Source of the DNA: Epiperipatus broadwayi
Lineage: Eukaryota > Onychophora > Udeonychophora > Euonychophora > Peripatidae
Direction of reading: 5' to 3'
Assembly: GCA_028023455.1 (NCBI GenBank)
Contig: JAQFVV010000049.1
Coordinates: 5,323,149 to 5,387,148, forward strand
Length of the DNA stretch: 64,000 nt
This document shows positions 57,767 to 64,000 of the stretch, piece after piece. Numbering within the stretch: position 1 is the stretch's first letter; every line of letters starts with the position of its first letter. A program made the position numbers and the translations under genes. The notes below the pieces were generated by a model. The model did no database searches and was not told the DNA's origin. It saw nothing but the letters and a program-made list of their open reading frames with translations.

Positions 57767-60012
57767 TCAAGTGGCTGCAAATACATCTGGTTGAGCTAGG
57801 ATGCTGTCTCTTTTTCTTAACAGTTCTAGTTTTATTGAATATGTTGCTGGATGGCGTCTAGGGTTATTGGCAAGTGCAAAAGTGCATCTGGTACACCAGT
57901 AGGCATAAAGGCTGTATGTTGCTGCATGAATAGCAGAGATGTTGTCTTTTTTGAATGTATTTATTATTTCATCAATTGAAATAACATCCTTTCTGTATGT
58001 GGGAAACATTGTGTGATGAATTGTTTCCAGTGCAGTGCAGAAATGAAGGAAGTGATCCTGTGTCTCTTCTTTTCTATGACATAGTCCACAAAGAGGGTCT
58101 ATATTTGTATAGAATCTACGAAATCTAAGGAAATGGGTTGTGGGTAGAGCATTGAGATTAAGCTTAAGTAGAAAATCAAATAATTTTGGTTCTAATGACC
58201 ATTTTCTGAATTGTTGCAGTAGTTGCCTGTTGTCTATTCCAAGAACTGATGGATGTAAATTAGGTGTCTGGTTTGGGTTTAGTATATTATAAATATCCCA
58301 GTATGTATACTTGTTGTCATTATTGAGTGATATTTTGTTGTATATTGGCTTGAGTTCTTCAATCAGTGTGGATAGATATCCATATGAAGGGGGTGGTCTG
58401 TCTGTGAGTATTATACTGATTACACACTCCAGGTCTGGTATACTGATTACACACTCCAGGTCTGGAAATCTTTTTATGGTTGCTGTTATTAGATTTACTT
58501 ATTTCTGTGTGTAAAAAACATTGATTGTATGGAGTCCAAGTCCATTGCTATGTGGTGGTCTGCTCAGATTTTTTAAAGAGATTGCCACTGTCTTTTTCTT
58601 CCATATTAGTTTGTTACAGATTGACGAGATTTTAGATATGAATGTTTTTGCAAATTTGATTATAGGTGTGTAGTATGTAATTTTTGTAATTATAAGTTGA
58701 TTAAATAGTGCTACCTTTGCGTATATTGACAGGTATGACTTTTCAAGTGAGGCTGTGATTTTTTCAGCATCTTTTTTTAATTTATTTTGAATTTTTTGCC
58801 TCATTCCATTGGTTCCAAGGTAGAATGGGAAACCAAGGAAAGCAGATGGTTTACCATTAAACATCTCCGTACAGTGCTTGCCTGTGTATATTGACCATGC
58901 AGCAGTTTTATTTGTGTTAATTTTTAAATTAAAATTTGAGGTATAATTCTTGATTATCTCTTGTAATATGGGGAGGTTCTTTTTAGAGGGGAGGAAAATG
59001 GTTACATCATCCATATAGGCTATGCATGATATATTTAAGGCAGTGTTTGGAATTTGAATGCCTTTTATTTTTTTCTGTATTTCTATTAATAGAGGATTTA
59101 TATATATTGTAAAAAGCAAGGCACTCAGGGGGGATTCTTGTGGGATGGATTGACTTGGTCTGAAGGCTGGTGATTTTTTCCCATTCAATGTGATGGGAAT
59201 TTCATGGCTGAGTAGCAGATTGGCTATTATATATATTAGGGATGGAGGTGTTGTTGTTTTTTTCAGCACGTCTAATAATTTGGCTATAGGCACTGAGTCA
59301 AAAGCTGCCTCAATGTCTAGTTGAACTATAATTGGTGCATATTTCCTTCTTTTTTTTACTACTTCGATAATTGTTTTGTACATTAAGGCACCCTGGCCAA
59401 TGGATGATCCTTTTTTGGCATATTGTGCTGATGATAACACAGGGAGTATGTGTTGTTCTATTTTTTCCTTTATCACTCTTTCAAGAATTTTTATTCCTAA
59501 AGGTCCCATTGAAATTGGTCTTAGATTAGATAAAGATGATATTGCTGTAGGATTTTGTTAAATGGAACCATTGCAATTGGGTATAGACTTTGTATGTTGT
59601 AAACTTTTTGGGATATGTAATTGGCTAGATCACACAGGTATTTTGCTGTGAAGTGACTAAGATGTTTGAACACAAATTTGGGAATTCCTTGTGGTCCTGG
59701 GTGACATGTGTTTGTTATTGTTGCAAGTTGAAATACAATGTCAGTTGTTATTGGTGTGTCTGTTTCAGGGTCTCCAAATATGTCTTCATTTGGTATGTAC
59801 ACTCTCTGTTTTTGCAGTTTTCTTTTAAAGTGTTGATATATTGGGTTTATCATGTTATGTCCAGCTGTTATAGAGCCATCTATTTCAAGTGCCATAGGCA
59901 CTCTGACTGTGGATGGGTATCCCAATGCCCACCGTATGTATGCTCTGGTCCAAGTATGTTGTTGTGTAAGGCATATTTTTTTATTGCTACATATTGCTTT
60001 AGTGTATTGCAT
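57767..60012 (-). pseudogene. LINE C reverse transcriptase and C-terminal domain
   Basis: 60,012-59,521: WTRAYIRWALGYPSTVRVPM, then TCHPGPQGIPKFVFKHLSHF. After a frameshift, 59,509-58,499 (336 codons): GPLGIKILERVIKEKIEQHI, IVQLDIEAAFDSVPIAKLLD (first Asp), SIPQESPLSALLFTIYINPL (Glu where PQG is usual) and CIAYMDDVTIFLPS (YMDD), then the thumb. A single TAA in place of the TCA serine codon of copy B ends the frame at 58,499. The same phase continues to 57,767 with the C-terminal knuckle region and STYSLYAYWCTRC-like end. A 27-bp tandem duplication lies at 58,412-58,465. Nearly intact but not functional. Confidence 0.88.
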
Positions 60013-60035
60013 GTATTGTTGTACATTTCTGTAAG

Positions 60036-60989
60036 TTATTTAATTTGTGTTTGATTATCTGTAGTTGGTCTGGAAATGGTTATTCTTTTATGTAGTTCAT
60101 CTGCCAATGCTAATAATCTGGTGGGGGGTGTTGAGTTGCAGGTAATATGATTGATGTTGAAAGAAAGTATATTGGTGAATGCTATATACTTTTGTACTGG
60201 ATCGAGTGACATGTTTTGAAATTTTTGGAGCATTATATATGTTTCTGAGTATAAGAATTCAGTTGTTTGTGCTGGAAGAAGTATTCTCATAGTCTTTTGG
60301 AGGGCTATTGTTGTATTCTGTATTTTTGTTAGGTCGAGGGTGAAGAACTGAGCAGCATGATCTGAGATTATAGATGGACAGAGTTCAAGATTAAAATAAT
60401 GATGTAACATTGGTGAGTAGAAACACAAATCAATAACTGACTTATATCTACTGTTATTAAAAGATATTGAGTTTGATGGGAGAAAACCCTCAGCACTCAT
60501 AAGTGGGATTGTTATTTGATGGATCCATTTGGTGACAAAAGTTTGGTAGGTCATGTTGAAATCTCCCAGGAGTATTATGGGATTTGGTGTTGCTGTAAGC
60601 ATTGAATTTATTGTTGCTATTATTCTGGAGATGATGACAGGACCTGGTGGTATATATACAAATACTAGGTTAAGGGTGATATTTTTATGATTGAGTGTTA
60701 ATATGATAAGATTAGAGTCAATATATATAATTTTAAAAGAATTGAAAGGGCAGTTGTGGGATATAATTATGCCTGTGCCACCTGATGGTGATGATAATTG
60801 CCTTGAGCAGGCACAAAAACCTTGGCTGACTAAATATTTTTGTGGATCAATATAAGAGCTGCTGTATATTTTTGTTTCCAAAAGCCCCAGTATGTGTGGT
60901 TGTGTTATATGTAACCATTTTTTGAGATCAAAAAGTTTTTTGGTTGCATTTAAGCCTCTAATGTTGAGAGATCCAATTTTTATCTTCAT
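60036..60989 (-). CDS. LINE C ORF2 N-terminus: APE-type endonuclease (open 317 codons)
   Basis: An uninterrupted frame starts MKIKIGSLNIRGLNATKKLF, with the Asn of the first APE block, then PHILGLLETK (metal-binding Glu), GGTGIIISHNCPF, VFVYIPPGP, IILLGDFNMTYQ (catalytic Asp and Asn) and CPSIISDHAAQF (S-D-H). All catalytic residues of an apurinic-like LINE endonuclease are present. The frame ends at 60,036, where the RT part continues after a frameshift near 60,020, so this is one half of a broken ORF2. The start is the first Met before the APE block, about 320 bases after ORF1. By family knowledge it nicks target DNA; the context suggests that target is TTA repeats. Confidence 0.85.
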   Translation of the reverse strand: MKIKIGSLNIRGLNATKKLFDLKKWLHITQPHILGLLETKIYSSSYIDPQKYLVSQGFCACSRQLSSPSGGTGIIISHNCPFNSFKIIYIDSNLIILTLNHKNITLNLVFVYIPPGPVIISRIIATINSMLTATPNPIILLGDFNMTYQTFVTKWIHQITIPLMSAEGFLPSNSISFNNSRYKSVIDLCFYSPMLHHYFNLELCPSIISDHAAQFFTLDLTKIQNTTIALQKTMRILLPAQTTEFLYSETYIMLQKFQNMSLDPVQKYIAFTNILSFNINHITCNSTPPTRLLALADELHKRITISRPTTDNQTQIK

Positions 60990-61310
60990 GTTTTTAATAA
61001 TTTTTTAACAGGGTATTGATTTTTATTTATTTTTAATACTAAATTTTTGTTTATATTGCAGTAGATGGATGCTGATACATATTTAAGACATTGTTGGGTT
61101 TATTATCAGATTTTCTTTCATTTAATATTGCTTCAGACTCTATACAAGCAATTTGTGATGAAACCAAACAGGTATCCATTTGTTGTTGGCTTACATCCAT
61201 TTCTATTTCATCACTTTCTAAATTGTATATGTCTGATGAGTTGTGCTTTTGGTCTGTTTTTTTTTGCCTTTTTGGATTCTTGGTTTTTATGTGGTCTACC
61301 TGGCTTTCTT

Positions 61311-62661
61311 TTACCCTCTGGTGTATTCTCTTGAATAGGTGGAAGAAGGGCTTCTATTGCATCCATTATGTTTGATGCAGTTTTGTTTATAATTGTAGTT
61401 TTTTTTTATTATTGGTATCTTTATATTATCTGGATTTATATTTTCATCATATAGCTGTGTGTATACTTTCTGTTTGTTGATTTTTACTTGGTATCCCTTT
61501 TGTTTTATTGAGATGATGATCCTGTTATGTAATTGCTGTATTTTGTGTTGTGGTTTCTTGCGAGTTATTTTCGTTTGACTCTTGGATTTCTGTGTTAGTT
61601 TTTGTGTTATTATTTCTTTGGTTGGTCTTTGGGATAGGCAATTCTGCTCCATTATCATTTTTGTTTGTGGGTGTTTGAAACTGTTTTTTTCCGGTTTCTA
61701 TTATTGAGTTGCCAATGGATATAGTGTTATTATAAATTTTATTTTCATCATCACTGGGTTGTTCTGGGGAGAGGATTTTAGTTTGTTCACAGTGATTGCT
61801 TTTTGTGTTATCGCACTGAGTTGCTAGGTGTCTTCTCTGTTCACAGCCAAAACAATATGGCTTTAGACCTCTTATGTGAAGAGAGAGTGTCGCTTCTTGA
61901 TCTGTAATCTGTGTTGGAATCGTTGAGGCATCTATGTTTTTATGTAGTTTTATTTTAAATTCAAAACGATTACTACATATCGGTATAGGTGTGTCTTTTA
62001 AATATATAGGCTGTAGGGCAATTACTTTTCCAAACAGGTTTATCATTTTTTGAAAATCTTATATGTTGTATTTAAGATAAGTATTTGTAAGTACTCCAGT
62101 AATTATATTTTTCCGGTTTTCATCTATAATTATGAGTGTGTAATTATCAAGTGCTAAAATAGTGGATTGAAAACGTTCTTTTTGCTGCTGAGTATAAAAA
62201 TCAATGGTTATATATCGAGAATTTGGATGGTCTGCGATACAAGAGATTGTTTCCCATAGTGCATTTTGCATTATTGCTTCATATAATAAAGCTTTTGGGA
62301 AATGATATAATGAGCATTGATTATCGGTTACTGCGAGTACTAACAATGTTGGTGAAAAAAACCTGCGAAAAGTTTCAAATAACGTACGAGGCACCGTATT
62401 ACTGAAACGGTCCGTCACATTTTCAAGCGTTTCTTTTGTCCAGATTGTGGCTGGGGGTTGATTTTCCTCTCAAGTGTTTAGATCAAGAGTTTTTATATCA
62501 TTTGTATTTGTTCTACGGAAGTGTGGTATTTGGGTTGGTGCTGTAATATTGCTATTACTTTTAAGTACTTTTGCATACGAAATAGGCAATTTTGAAACTA
62601 ACGATGTTGTTAATTTCGTATTGGTGCTTAATTCACTCACGCTTGACTGGACAGTAGCCAT
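61311..62661 (-). pseudogene. LINE C ORF1 (RRM-like region plus CCHC knuckle), frameshifted
   Basis: It starts at 62,661 with MATVQSSVSELSTNTKL. Pieces: 62,661-62,470 (Ser/Thr-rich head), 62,418-62,059 (FETFRRFFSPTLLVLAVTDN, RYITIDFYTQQQKERFQSTI) and 62,046-61,525 (FGKVIALQPIYLKD, FEFKIKLHKNIDASTIPTQI, then KPYCFGCEQRRHLATQCDN). The last piece contains C-x2-C-x4-H-x4-C, a retroviral-type zinc knuckle. The C-terminal tail (61,658-61,311) is Asn/Lys/Gln-rich and probably disordered. Breaks are a stop near 62,465 and shifts near 62,055 and 61,600. Confidence 0.82.
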
Positions 62662-62850
62662 GATTTATTCTGACTCAAGTCAGTATATATTTTTTTTTTA
62701 AAAAAAGATATTAAAACACACCGATATTTTTCAAAAAACTCTATTAATCTATTATATGATTCCATTTTTCCTGTATTATGTTTGTTTTGTGAATAACAAG
62801 TTGGAACAAAAGTAAAAAATAAATACTTACATCGGAGAACTTAAGGATTC

Positions 62851-63325
<475 letters not shown>

Positions 63326-64000
63326 TAATGATTATTATTATTATTATTATCATCATCATTATTATTATTGAACGAACAACAGTTTAATTGCATTACATAT
63401 AATATTGTTATGTTGGATATTTATTTATGCTTAGTTTTAGTTTATATCAGACATGTAAGGTATAAATCACTGACAGTGTGTTTTTATGCATGAATATAAT
63501 TTTTAATAATAATATGTAATTTGTTCTGTAATTTTTTAAAGATGTGTGCTATACTGTTGAAACATCTCAAAACATCGGAATAATATCGAATATAGGCAAA
63601 AGAAAACACGGTTTTTATTTTCGTAGAATTCAACACTGTAGAAATCAATTGTTTTATTTTATATCTAAACAATAAGAAAAATATTGTAAACCAAGAGAAT
63701 TGATAAAAAACAATGGTTTACTGTGATGATGATGATAAAATGCTTTTATTTCTTGGTTGCAATAATTTTTGTTAAGAGATTATAAATGTCATAAACCCAA
63801 CCCTGCTTATTATGTGATTACTAACTATCTATATATATATATAAATTTTATACCACCTGATTTGATTATAATTATATAATCATCGTTACATTTAAATGGA
63901 ATATCAATTCTATCTTATTATTTTTATTAGTCAGACATCAAAAATTTAATAAGAAATAATAAATTAATTAAAATTTATGTTTTGCATCGACTTATTAAGG
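63326..64000. other. Mixed TTA/TCA microsatellite then AT-rich DNA, no gene
   Basis: (TTA)n with TCA interruptions lies at about 63,329-63,370, and a short GATGATGATGA run near 63,724. A minus-strand frame here is microsatellite-derived. No other feature was recognised. Confidence 0.55.

Larger units (their letters stand above)
57495..62850 (-). mobile_element. LINE C: near full-length L1/Tx1-group retrotransposon in TTA repeats
   Basis: Minus strand, about 5.4 kb: a 5' UTR of roughly 190 bases, ORF1 (62,661-61,311), ORF2 endonuclease (60,989-60,036), RT and C-terminal domain (60,012-57,767), and a short 3' UTR ending in AATAAAGTTTTGCTTTGAAA and the (TAA)n tail. It is the best preserved of the four copies and uninterrupted by other elements. 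Only a few frameshifts and stops break it. The 5' end (ACATCGGAGAACTTAAGG on the plus strand) runs straight into the next TTA tract. Confidence 0.9.

Overview
This window is intergenic, repeat-dominated nuclear DNA from an AT-rich eukaryote, most likely an invertebrate animal. The evidence is the overall base composition, the long (AT)n and (TTA)n microsatellites, and the mix of transposon classes: Ty3/gypsy, RTE-clade LINE, L1/Tx1-group LINEs, Penelope-like elements with GIY-YIG nuclease, hAT and piggyBac non-autonomous elements. I cannot name the species. I see no convincing host protein-coding gene, rRNA or functional tRNA, and nothing that looks bacterial. Almost every open frame longer than about 90 codons belongs to a decayed mobile element; the rest are microsatellite artefacts or chance frames.

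Layout. 1-6.4 kb: AT-rich DNA with an interspersed repeat (2.03-2.81 kb), a tRNA-like sequence (4.7 kb) and a short hairpin. 6.5-8.0 kb: two copies of one Penelope-like (GIY-YIG) family, head to head, with a 483-bp hAT element with a perfect 8-bp target duplication between them. Both Penelope copies continue into a tRNA-like segment. 9.3-10.7 kb: a second, different Penelope-like relic with RT followed by GIY-YIG. 10.8-19.3 kb: one decayed Ty3/gypsy element with about 1.9-kb LTRs, a tRNA-Lys-like primer site, a repeated leader, gag, protease, RT-RNase H and integrase. 19.8-21.3 kb: an RTE-clade fragment on the minus strand lacking both ends. 21.9-29.9 kb: a cluster of palindromic or MITE-like elements, including a near-perfect 324-bp-arm foldback. 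31.4-32.2 kb: an inverted second copy of the 2.0-2.8 kb repeat. 42.1-43.7 kb: a 1.59-kb hAT element with 8-bp target duplication, whose unoccupied target is preserved in a paralogous repeat at 46.1 kb. 44.5-45.7 kb: more palindromic repeats, one possibly nested in another.

47.6-63.4 kb is the most striking part. Four LINE copies (called A, B, C and D here) lie head to tail on the minus strand, and every junction is a (TTA)n tract. B and C are near full length: ORF1 with an RRM-like region and CCHC knuckle, then APE-type endonuclease, reverse transcriptase and a C-terminal CCHC. A is a diverged family, truncated in its endonuclease. D is a short 3' stub. The elements share a 3' terminus (AATAAA, then TTTGAAAC, then the (TAA)n tail). 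This is best explained by repeated, target-specific insertion into TAA/TTA microsatellites. Copy B is broken in ORF1 by a 746-bp piggyBac-type element at TTAA, and copy C shows the uninterrupted sequence.

All coding regions carry stops or frameshifts, so no element here appears autonomous. The elements are linked by insertion history, not by a pathway.
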